DNA from: Candidatus Saccharibacteria bacterium CG10_big_fil_rev_8_21_14_0_10_47_8
Lineage (GTDB): Bacteria; Patescibacteriota; Saccharimonadia; Saccharimonadales; UBA10212
DNA length: 7,774 bases
Direction: 5' to 3'
Assembly: GCA_002793885.1 (NCBI GenBank)
Contig: PFEG01000034.1
Span: forward strand, 1-7,774
Shown: piece by piece, positions 1 through 5,517 of the stretch
Layout: each line of letters begins with the position of its first letter
How positions within the stretch are numbered: position 1 is the first letter of the stretch
The notes under the pieces: generated by a model
What the model was told of the DNA's origin: nothing
The model's database searches: none
Seen by the model: the letters and a program-made list of their open reading frames with translations, nothing else
Made by a program: the position numbers and the translations under genes

Positions 1-582
1 TTCATCCATTAGAGCATTGTAGAGCCAGGTCGATTGATAGTAGGTCCTAGTGTTTTCAAAGTGTTGGCGTAGTAGTGCCTCGAGCTCCTCTTGTTTAAAC
101 TCATGAGCATGAAAGTCAGCTCCCTCGGGGAACTCTTTATCGTTGGGAGTAGACACTATAAAAAGGCCCTCGGCTTTAAGCACTCGCCGTACTTCTTTTA
201 AGAACTTTTTGTAATCTGGTATGTGCTCAATCGTCTCAAAACTGACGACTACATCCACAGATTCATCCCCGATTGGTATGTCGGTAGCATCACCTACTCT
301 AAACCCTATATTAGCTGCTCCATAGTTTTGTTGGGCATATTCGATAGCCGGTTCGCTTAAATCCACCCCCATTACACGTGCAGCCTGCCGTGCTAAAATG
401 CTGCTGCCGTAGCCCGAGCCACAAGCTATATCCAGAACTACTTTATCTTTGACCAACGATCCCGCCGCTTGATAACGAACCATGTGCTCGGCATACATCA
501 TGCTGCCCTTATGATAGTCGGGTACCATTCTTTCGCCCGTGTCTTCGATAGACTTCTTAGCTTCTCCGGGTGGGTCAGTCAT
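1..582 (-). CDS. Class I SAM-dependent methyltransferase of a glycan export operon (3' end outside the window)
   Basis: 194 codons are visible and the frame is still open at base 1, so the C-terminus is missing. It should transfer a methyl group from S-adenosylmethionine, probably to a sugar or glycan, in the cytoplasm. The visible Rossmann fold has motif I LDIACGSGYG (residues 50-59), the acidic end of strand 2 in GVDLS (D74), a GDATDIP acidic loop (98-103), and the FETIEHIPDYKKFLKEVRRVLK stretch from about residue 115. STPND follows at 144-148. The N-terminal GERMVPDY...YAEHMVRY pattern resembles methyltransferases found in O-antigen clusters. The start is the ATG at 582-580, preceded by AAGGTG at good spacing and overlapping the wzt stop by 8 nt, which implies translational coupling. 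The specific substrate cannot be read; a role in methylating the exported glycan is inferred from the operon. Confidence 0.88.
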   Translation of the reverse strand, partial: MTDPPGEAKKSIEDTGERMVPDYHKGSMMYAEHMVRYQAAGSLVKDKVVLDIACGSGYGSSILARQAARVMGVDLSEPAIEYAQQNYGAANIGFRVGDATDIPIGDESVDVVVSFETIEHIPDYKKFLKEVRRVLKAEGLFIVSTPNDKEFPEGADFHAHEFKQEELEALLRQHFENTRTYYQSTWLYNALMDE

Positions 583-1834
583 TGTTTTCACCTTTGTTCT
601 TAATGCGCATGGTGTGCGCAACGTTCGCAAAAGCTGCAGACTGAAGCGTTTTTCTAACCTTGAAGGTCGCTAGTTCATCCCGCCAATCATAAATAACTGA
701 ACCCGCCTTATCGGCAACAGCCGGTGAAGCAGTAAACGAACCGCTGTTAAAAATATTGGGGATGTCCCAAATGACCTCTACCTCTAAGCCAGGGGTGATT
801 TCAGATGTCTGTTCCCTAAGCCACATAGAATTTGATTGGAAAATATTTTCGCCGGCTGAATCATATATTGTTATCCCATAAACTGGGCTGTCCTTTTTCT
901 CTTTGGCTCGATAGATCACCCTCAGCGTGATACTTTTATCACGGTCAGTAAAAATCTTTTTCTGGCTAAACTCTCTACTATCGAGTGTCTCTGCGCTTAT
1001 AACTTCAATGTCCCTCGTACCCCAACGCTTTGGGGGTTCTTGTTTTTTATCTTGATTAACAATGTCTTCTTTCTTTTTTTCTGCCTTTTCTTCACTGGCG
1101 TTAAGTAGGTCAATATAGTCCCTAGCTACACGTCCGATTTTACCCTTTTCAACTAATTCGCCGCCGTCAAGCAGTATCCCCCTATCGCAATATTCCTGCA
1201 AAGCGGTGGTGTCATGGCTAACAAAAATAACTGTTCGTTTGTTTTTCTTTAGCTCCTTGAAATAGTCATAGCATTTTTTCTGGAAAATAGCGTCCCCTAC
1301 TGCTAGCACCTCATCAATCAGTAGAATATCGCTTTGGGCGCGTATGGCAATAGAAAATGCTAACCGGACCTGCATACCCGACGAGTAATTCTTTAGTTTC
1401 TGATCCATAAATTTTTCAAGCTCGGCAAATTCAACGATGTCGTCGTACATAGCCTGCATTTCTTTACGGCTAAAGCCAAGCAGGGCACCATTTAGGTACA
1501 CATTCTCCCGCCCTGTTAATTCAGGGTTGAAGCCCACACCGAGTTCTATAAAAGGAGTCAGTGTACCATTAACACTAATGCTACCTCTGGTGGGAGAATA
1601 TATACCTGCCAATATCTTCAAAAGTGTACTTTTGCCGCTGCCATTGCGTCCAACTATTCCAAAAAATTCACCTTTTTTAACTTCAAAAGATATATCTTTA
1701 AGAGCTTGCTGTAACTCGTAAGATTTATTACGTTTATAAAAGTTTATGGTCGAGGATTTTATCGAAGCATTTTTTTCGTGCGGTAGTTTAAATAACTTGC
1801 TAACATTATCAACCCCAATTGCAATATCATCCAT
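575..1834 (-). CDS. wzt: Wzt-type ABC transporter ATPase with C-terminal glycan-recognition domain
   Basis: 419 residues. It is the cytoplasmic ATPase partner of Wzm and powers polysaccharide export. The nucleotide-binding domain has Walker A GRNGSGKST (62-70), a Q-loop region near ELGVGFNPELTGRENV (97-112), the family-typical signature YSSGMQVRL (150-158) in place of LSGGQ, Walker B ILLIDE (170-175) and the H-loop histidine in VSHD (H207). A charged linker rich in Lys and Glu (about 247-270) leads to a C-terminal domain (about 270-395) that starts RWGTRDIEVI and ends WRDELATFKV, matching the layout of Wzt C-terminal domains. In E. coli O9a and similar systems that domain recognises the capped end of the finished glycan. 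The start ATG abuts the wzm stop (TAGATG), and GGAG lies 9 nt upstream. TagH-like teichoic acid exporters share the ATPase but usually lack this C-domain. Confidence 0.93.
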   Translation of the reverse strand: MDDIAIGVDNVSKLFKLPHEKNASIKSSTINFYKRNKSYELQQALKDISFEVKKGEFFGIVGRNGSGKSTLLKILAGIYSPTRGSISVNGTLTPFIELGVGFNPELTGRENVYLNGALLGFSRKEMQAMYDDIVEFAELEKFMDQKLKNYSSGMQVRLAFSIAIRAQSDILLIDEVLAVGDAIFQKKCYDYFKELKKNKRTVIFVSHDTTALQEYCDRGILLDGGELVEKGKIGRVARDYIDLLNASEEKAEKKKEDIVNQDKKQEPPKRWGTRDIEVISAETLDSREFSQKKIFTDRDKSITLRVIYRAKEKKDSPVYGITIYDSAGENIFQSNSMWLREQTSEITPGLEVEVIWDIPNIFNSGSFTASPAVADKAGSVIYDWRDELATFKVRKTLQSAAFANVAHTMRIKNKGENND

Positions 1835-1862
1835 CTAAATATTCTCCGCAAAATATTTAGAT
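1833..1862 (-). promoter_or_regulatory. RNA hairpin over the wzm stop / wzt start with the Shine-Dalgarno in its loop
   Basis: A perfect 11-bp inverted repeat has arms at 1833-1843 and 1852-1862 and an 8-nt loop at 1844-1851. On the minus-strand transcript the 5' arm AUCUAAAUAUU is followed by loop UUGCGGAG and 3' arm AAUAUUUAGAU. The 3' arm contains the wzm stop UAG and the first two bases of the wzt AUG. The loop contains the GGAG Shine-Dalgarno of wzt. The structure could hold the start codon closed until a ribosome finishing wzm melts it. The geometry is directly visible; the regulatory role is inferred. Confidence 0.6.
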
Positions 1863-2638
1863 TCCTTGCGGAAATATGTAAGCCCGATCAAAAAAACTAA
1901 CACAACGATAATAAATGGTATAAATTTATACCAGCCGCCTTCAAAGACCTGATATATTGTGCGGGATTGATGTGTTACAGCAGCATACCGAATATCCTGA
2001 ATGGCTTGGCTCATAGGATTGAGCATAATTAATTTCTGAAAAGTTACGTTAGTAATGAGAGCCAGAGGATATAAGATAGGCGTAAGGTAAAACCCGGCCT
2101 GTAAAATGACTTCCCATATATAGTTAACATCGCGATATTTAACGTAGGCTGCTGATAAAAACAACGATAAGCCCAGTGCAAAAATATACACTTCAAGCAA
2201 TATGAGCGGTAACCACAGAGTAGTTCGAAGTAAATCCACGTGATTTATAAATAGGAAAACTACTACTACTAAAAGATTTAGGAAAAGGTTTATAAGTGTT
2301 GAGATACTAGTGGAAAGCACGATTATCCAACGCGGGATGCGAATTTTGCGGATAAGATCGCCCCTGCCCACGATGGAACCCAAGCTTTGGACCGTCATTT
2401 CGTTAAAGAAGTTCCAAATAACTATACCCAGCAGTAAGTATACTGGGAAGTGAGGAACCTCTGTACCCAGCTTCAGAAATTTGGCAAATACTAAATACAA
2501 GATTATGAATAGCAACAATGGTCGCAACAACGACCAAGCGTAACCTAAAGCTGAGCCTTGGTAGCGTAATTTAAAATCAGTACGTACTAACTCTGCTAGT
2601 AGCGCACGGTTTTTCTTTGAAAATACATGTCTAATCAT
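1835..2638 (-). CDS. wzm: Wzm-type ABC-2 permease for polysaccharide export
   Basis: 267 residues, the usual length for this family. It forms the transmembrane channel of an ABC polysaccharide exporter together with Wzt. The N-terminus carries the family hallmark RTDFKLRYQGSALGYAW (residues 19-35) followed by LLRPLLLF. About six hydrophobic segments follow, centred near residues 45, 70, 115, 150, 185 and 243. Other typical elements are the intracellular VKYRDV (166-171) and YLTPILYPLA (185-194) before the re-entrant region and LNPMSQ. The ATG at 2638-2636 is the first in frame and gives the standard Wzm N-terminus. No Shine-Dalgarno precedes it. It is the first gene of the wzm-wzt-methyltransferase operon and is AT-rich (sampled lines about 27% GC). 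Confidence 0.93.
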   Translation of the reverse strand: MIRHVFSKKNRALLAELVRTDFKLRYQGSALGYAWSLLRPLLLFIILYLVFAKFLKLGTEVPHFPVYLLLGIVIWNFFNEMTVQSLGSIVGRGDLIRKIRIPRWIIVLSTSISTLINLFLNLLVVVVFLFINHVDLLRTTLWLPLILLEVYIFALGLSLFLSAAYVKYRDVNYIWEVILQAGFYLTPILYPLALITNVTFQKLIMLNPMSQAIQDIRYAAVTHQSRTIYQVFEGGWYKFIPFIIVVLVFLIGLTYFRKESKYFAENI

Positions 2639-2653
2639 AGGTAACTAGTAGAG

Positions 2654-2671
2654 TATTATAGAGGAAAAGGA
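2654..2671 (+). promoter_or_regulatory. Weak candidate -10 and ribosome binding site for the GT2 gene
   Basis: The 45-bp divergent gap also carries a plus-strand TATTAT (2654-2659), 5/6 to the -10 consensus, overlapping the minus-strand TATAAT. I see no acceptable -35 for it. AAAAGGA (2665-2671) could act as a Shine-Dalgarno, but its roughly 12-nt distance from the ATG at 2684 is long. Confidence 0.25.
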
Positions 2672-2684
2672 ATACTTTAGTCGA
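2655..2684 (-). promoter_or_regulatory. Candidate promoter of the wzm-wzt-methyltransferase operon
   Basis: On the minus strand a consensus -10 TATAAT (2660-2655) lies 18 bp downstream of TCGACT (2684-2679), a 4/6 match to TTGACA. Transcription would start near 2648, leaving only about 10 nt before the wzm ATG and no Shine-Dalgarno. The transcript would thus be nearly leaderless. The -35 touches the first base of the divergent glycosyltransferase start codon. Confidence 0.5.
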
Positions 2685-3694
2685 TGCAGAAGGTAAGCAT
2701 AGTCATACCAAATTGGAATGGGGCCGATAATTTACCCTCGTGCCTGGATTCACTGCAAGCACAGTCTTTAAGTGCGCACATTATCGTGGTGGATAACGGT
2801 TCGCAGGATAGCTCTGTTAACCTTCTTAACAAGAAGTATCCTGATGTTGAAATAATACGTCTGCCTGAAAATCGCGGCTTTGCCGGGGGAGTAAACGCCG
2901 GCATAAAACAAGCCATAAAACTGGGCTCGGACTATGTGGCACTTTTCAATAATGACGCCGTTGCCGATAAAGACTGGCTAAAGAACCTAGTTCAACAAAT
3001 GGATAAAATATCTAGAACCGGCATTGTCACAAGTAAAATTATGAGTATTGATAAAAAACATCTCGATAGTACTGGCGATCAGTACACCACTTGGGGACTC
3101 CCGTATCCTCGCGGACGAGGGGAAGAGGTTGGCGATATCTACGACCAAGATATAAATATTTTCGGCGCATCGGGTGGAGCCAGCTTATACAGGGTTAAGA
3201 TGTTAAAAGAAATCGGCTTGTTTGACGAGGACTTTTTTGCATACAACGAAGATGTAGACATTAGTTTCCGAGCACAGCTAGCTGGATGGAAGGTAGCATA
3301 TGAGCCGCGCGCCAAAGCCTATCATAAGATTGGAGCTACAAGCAGCCGTATAAAAGATTTTACTGTCTACCATACAATGAAAAACCTGCCAATGTTATTT
3401 TGGAAAAATGTTCCTTGGCAGCTAATGCCCCGAATGCTCCCCCGGTTTAATCTGGCTTACTGGGGCATCTTCTTTAGCGCTGTGAAGCGTGGGCAGGGCA
3501 TAGCAGCCATGAAAGGTCTGGGACACTTTATACTTTTGATACCTAAGAAAACTATGGAGAGGCACGTCATAAGAAACAGACGTGCTGTATCGGTTGCTTA
3601 TATAGCCTCAATGTTAACTTACGACCTCCCGCCCAACGCATCCAAGCTACGGGCTCTACGCAGCCGATGGTGGAAACTCAAAGGTAAAGCTTAA
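2684..3694 (+). CDS. GT2-family glycosyltransferase (rhamnosyltransferase-like)
   Basis: 336 residues. This is a GT-A fold enzyme that transfers a sugar from a nucleotide-sugar donor onto a growing surface glycan on the cytoplasmic face. The N-terminal VSIVIPNWNGADNL (4-17), IIVVDNGSQDSS (33-44) and LPENRGFAGGVNAGI (60-74) form the nucleotide-binding part. FNNDA (88-92) carries the metal-binding aspartate, with NND in place of a strict DXD. GASGGASLYR and FFAYNEDVDISFRAQLAGWKVAYEP (184-208) carry the acceptor-side catalytic NED motif, typical of WbbL-like rhamnosyltransferases. The last 100 residues are rich in Trp, Phe, Lys and Arg, consistent with peripheral membrane attachment. The gene is divergent from wzm, and its stop is two bases before the GT4 remnant ATG. 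The sugar specificity cannot be read. Confidence 0.9.
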   Translation: MQKVSIVIPNWNGADNLPSCLDSLQAQSLSAHIIVVDNGSQDSSVNLLNKKYPDVEIIRLPENRGFAGGVNAGIKQAIKLGSDYVALFNNDAVADKDWLKNLVQQMDKISRTGIVTSKIMSIDKKHLDSTGDQYTTWGLPYPRGRGEEVGDIYDQDINIFGASGGASLYRVKMLKEIGLFDEDFFAYNEDVDISFRAQLAGWKVAYEPRAKAYHKIGATSSRIKDFTVYHTMKNLPMLFWKNVPWQLMPRMLPRFNLAYWGIFFSAVKRGQGIAAMKGLGHFILLIPKKTMERHVIRNRRAVSVAYIASMLTYDLPPNASKLRALRSRWWKLKGKA

Positions 3695-3708
3695 GTATGA
3701 AAATAGTT

Positions 3709-3740
3709 ATTGACGCTCGGGAGCTTAGAACCAGTACCGG
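3709..3740 (+). repeat. Direct repeat, copy 1 (32 bp, in the GT4 remnant)
   Basis: This 32-base block matches 4399-4430 at 31 positions; the only difference is C at 3718 against A at 4408. It encodes IDARELRTSTG in both places. Sequence on either side drops to much lower nucleotide identity although the protein stays similar. Confidence 0.85.
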
Positions 3741-3768
3741 CCGCTACATAGATAAGCTTACTGAATGC

Positions 3769-3808
3769 TTGACATCAAAATACTATTTTGGTACTATTTT
3801 GGTACTAT
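3769..3808 (+). promoter_or_regulatory. Promoter and likely autoregulatory operator of the toxin-antitoxin pair
   Basis: A consensus -35 TTGACA (3769-3774) is followed after exactly 17 bp by TACTAT (3792-3797), a 4/6 match to the -10. The spacer holds a perfect palindrome, CAAAATA-C-TATTTTG (3776-3790), placed where a bound repressor would block RNA polymerase. Ribbon-helix-helix antitoxins of the DinJ/RelB type bind such palindromes in their own promoter. The predicted transcription start (about 3803-3805) is only two to four bases before the antitoxin ATG, so the message would be essentially leaderless; no Shine-Dalgarno is present. Confidence 0.65.
3781..3808 (+). repeat. 11-bp tandem repeat running into the antitoxin start codon
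   Basis: TACTATTTTGG occurs twice in tandem (3781-3791 and 3792-3802), followed by a third partial TACTAT (3803-3808) that ends in the AT of the antitoxin ATG. The period is close to one helical turn, so bound dimers would sit on the same DNA face. The middle copy also supplies the -10 hexamer. Confidence 0.8.
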
Positions 3809-4103
3809 GAATAAGAATTTTACTAAATTGCAGGTCCCCATTGATAAGGATGACCTGGCTGGTCTAAAAAAACGTGCCCAGAGCCTTGGCTTTGATTCCG
3901 TTCAGGCTTACATCCGAGTCTGGGCTAAAGCTGTGAAAGAAGGCCGCCAACTTAACTTTGGGGTTGATGATTGGGGCGAGCCTAGCGACGAAGCCGCTGC
4001 CCGCCTGAACCGCTGGGCAGAGGAAGCCGAGCGTGACCACAAGGCCGGTAAGCTAGAGACCTTCGCAACGGTTGAGGAGTTTATGAAAGACTTGAGAGCG
4101 TGA
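3807..4103 (+). CDS. RelB/DinJ-like antitoxin (ribbon-helix-helix)
   Basis: 98 residues from the ATG at 3807. An in-frame ATG at 3765 would add 14 residues, but those codons are the promoter and repeats, so 3807 is preferred. The N-terminal part (about 5-48) fits a ribbon-helix-helix domain: a short strand TKLQVPID, then helices ending AYIRVWAKAVKEGRQLNFG. The acidic C-terminal half (EPSDEAAARLNRWAEEAERD, then KAGKLETFATVEEFMKDL) resembles the RelB tail that wraps and neutralises its toxin. It should bind the downstream toxin and repress the shared promoter. Its TGA overlaps the toxin GTG by 4 nt. Sampled lines are about 50-65% GC, higher than the flanking glycosyltransferases, which suggests separate acquisition. 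Confidence 0.85.
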   Translation: MNKNFTKLQVPIDKDDLAGLKKRAQSLGFDSVQAYIRVWAKAVKEGRQLNFGVDDWGEPSDEAAARLNRWAEEAERDHKAGKLETFATVEEFMKDLRA

Positions 4104-4369
4104 GAAAGATCGAGCGCCACAAGCGTTTTGAAAAAAATTTCCAGGCCCGTGTCAACCCCGATCCTAAGCTAGTTAAGCAATTCGAAAAAAGGCTATTGCT
4201 GTTCATTGAAGGAGTGAGCGACTACCCAATTTACGACCACGCTTTGAGCGGCAAACTGACTGGTAAGAGAGCATTTTCGGTAGCCAGTGATGTGCGAGTT
4301 GTTTATAAAGTTGTTGACGATACCTGCATCCTTCTCGACATCGGTTCTCACAACCAAGTTTACAAATAA
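4100..4369 (+). CDS. YafQ/RelE-superfamily mRNA interferase toxin
   Basis: 89 residues starting at a GTG (4100-4102) that overlaps the antitoxin stop as GTGA, the usual coupling for this kind of pair. The family is read from HKRFEKNFQAR at the N-terminus, HALSGKLTGKRAFSVASDVRVVYKV (about 47-71) and the C-terminal DIGSHNQVYK (80-89), the pattern of YafQ-type ribosome-dependent endoribonucleases. Candidate catalytic residues are H47, D64, R66 and H84, by analogy with the YafQ and RelE active sites. If active it would cleave ribosome-bound mRNA when the antitoxin is degraded. The ORF is full length with no frameshift, so the module looks intact. Confidence 0.87.
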   Translation: MRKIERHKRFEKNFQARVNPDPKLVKQFEKRLLLFIEGVSDYPIYDHALSGKLTGKRAFSVASDVRVVYKVVDDTCILLDIGSHNQVYK

Positions 4370-4383
4370 CCTAAAAGTGACTT

Positions 4384-5487
4384 ATGAGACGAATATTAAT
4401 TGACGCTAGGGAGCTTAGAACCAGTACCGGACGTTATGTCGAACGGTTGCTCTACTATTTGCAGCAGATTGATGAGATTAACGATTACGTGGTGCTGCTC
4501 AAGCCAAAAGATTTTACAGGGTGGCACCCTGTAAATCCTGTAAACCCAAACTTTTCCAAGGTAATTTGTCCTTATAAAGAATTTACATTTGGCGAGCAGC
4601 TGGGTTTGAGGCGGCAGATTAATGCTCTTAAGCCCGATTTGGTGCACTTTACTATGACTCAGCAGCCGATACTATATTCCGGTAAAACCGTAACTACGAT
4701 TCATGATCTTACCACCGCGAGGTTTTATAATCCGGCCAAAAACCATCTGGTATTTTATGTTAAACAGATCATCTACAGGCGAGTCATAAAAAGAGTTGCC
4801 CGTAAGTCTATAAAAATAATTACCGGCAGCCAATATGTAAAAGATGATATCGCGCGGTTCACAAAAGTTAACCCTGCTAAAATCCATGTTACTCATGAGG
4901 CGGCTGATTTAATTACCGACAAGCCCGAACCACTTAAACAACTGGCTGGTAAGCAATTTATTATGTACTTAGGTAGGCCTCAGCCTCATAAAAATCTACG
5001 AAGGCTTATTGATGCTTTCGCTATCCTCCAAAAAACCCAGCCCGAGCTATACCTAGTGTTAGCCGGTAAAAAGGATGCTCTATACGCCCAGCATGAACAA
5101 TATGTTAAAAAAAACGGAGTAAAAAACGTCTATTTTACGGGCTTTGTTAGTGAAGGCCAGCTGCGCTGGTTATACGAAAATACGGCTGTCTATGTTTTCC
5201 CATCTTTGAGCGAGGGCTTTGGTTTACCTGGACTGGAAGCCATGGTTCACGGCGCACCGGTAGCAAGTAGCAACGCAACATGCTTGCCAGAAATTTACGG
5301 GAACGCAGCGATTTACTTTGATCCACTAGATATGAACGATATGGCAGCCAAAATGAGCGAGATGTTAGATAATCAGAAGTTGCGTAAAAAGTTGATCGTA
5401 GCCGGTAAAAAACAAGCCGGTAAATACTCGTGGCAACGGATGGCCAAACAAACTCTCGCGATATACCGCGAAGTCCTCAGTCGCTAG
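4384..5487 (+). CDS. GT4-family glycosyltransferase (glycogen synthase / mannosyltransferase-like GT-B fold)
   Basis: 367 residues, a normal length for a GT4 enzyme. It should transfer a sugar from a nucleotide-activated donor to the glycan or lipid-linked intermediate. The N-terminal acceptor domain begins ILIDARELRTSTGRYVERL (4-22), with LVHFT (86-90) and TTIHDLT (104-110). The donor domain carries FIMYLGRPQPHKNL (192-205, with the conserved Arg198 and Lys203), VYFTGFVSEGQL (249-260), and the EX7E-type motif EGFGLPGLE (E277 and E285) followed by GAPVASSNATCLPEI and AAIYFDP. It starts 14 nt after the toxin stop without a good Shine-Dalgarno. A short VNP-VNP tandem at 50-55 is encoded by an unusual palindromic stretch. 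It is probably the surviving member of two tandem paralogues; the other is the remnant at 3697. Confidence 0.92.
   Translation: MRRILIDARELRTSTGRYVERLLYYLQQIDEINDYVVLLKPKDFTGWHPVNPVNPNFSKVICPYKEFTFGEQLGLRRQINALKPDLVHFTMTQQPILYSGKTVTTIHDLTTARFYNPAKNHLVFYVKQIIYRRVIKRVARKSIKIITGSQYVKDDIARFTKVNPAKIHVTHEAADLITDKPEPLKQLAGKQFIMYLGRPQPHKNLRRLIDAFAILQKTQPELYLVLAGKKDALYAQHEQYVKKNGVKNVYFTGFVSEGQLRWLYENTAVYVFPSLSEGFGLPGLEAMVHGAPVASSNATCLPEIYGNAAIYFDPLDMNDMAAKMSEMLDNQKLRKKLIVAGKKQAGKYSWQRMAKQTLAIYREVLSR
4399..4430 (+). repeat. Direct repeat, copy 2 (32 bp, in the intact GT4 gene)
   Basis: This is the partner of 3709-3740, with 31 of 32 bases identical. The two copies bracket the entire TA module at a start-to-start distance of 690 bases. 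Recombination between them would delete the TA genes and leave one GT4 reading frame. Confidence 0.85.
4513..4544 (+). repeat. Palindromic repeat element inside the GT4 coding sequence
   Basis: TTTACAGGGT (4513-4522) and ACCCTGTAAA (4526-4535) form a perfect 10-bp inverted repeat with a 3-base centre GGC. CCTGTAAA then recurs one base later (4537-4544). The stretch encodes roughly residues 44-54 of the GT4 enzyme, including a tandem VNP-VNP. It looks like a small in-frame repeat insertion in a surface loop between two strands of the acceptor domain. Confidence 0.65.
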
Positions 5488-5517
5488 TTAATAGTCGTCA
5501 ATTTAATACTTGACTAG

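Larger units (their letters stand above)
3697..3810 (+). pseudogene. 5' remnant of a GT4-type glycosyltransferase, cut off by the TA module
   Basis: An ORF of 37 codons starts two bases after the GT2 stop. Its first 25 residues begin MKIVIDARELRTSTGRY and align with the start of the intact GT4 gene at 4384, which begins MRRILIDARELRTSTGRY. Similarity continues as conservative changes (IDKLTECL against VERLLYYL) and then stops at about base 3771, where the TA promoter begins. The remaining codons run through the TA promoter repeats. The ORF stop TGA (3808-3810) overlaps the antitoxin ATG in the form ATGA. The conservative but synonymously diverged flanks suggest a former tandem paralogue rather than a fresh duplication. 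It may still be translated as a short leader peptide. Confidence 0.8.

Noticed and set aside
1437..1721. Plus-strand ORF of 94 codons opposite wzt
   Set aside because: It is antisense to the conserved ATPase core of wzt, has no ribosome binding site and no recognisable features.
3765..3806. Upstream in-frame ATG that would lengthen the antitoxin by 14 residues
   Set aside because: Those codons are the promoter -35, the palindrome and the 11-bp repeats, and the extra residues (LDIKILFWYYFGT) do not fit a ribbon-helix-helix N-terminus.
3697..4383. Transposon or IS carrying the TA module
   Set aside because: No transposase, no terminal inverted repeats and no exact target-site duplication are seen. 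The flanking repeat is homologous coding sequence.
5499..5516. Possible bidirectional terminator between the convergent GT4 and 140-residue genes (GTCAA...TTGAC)
   Set aside because: The stem is only five base pairs with an 8-nt loop and no clear T-run, too weak to call. An 8-bp direct repeat CTAGTTAA (5484 and 5514) nearby seems incidental.
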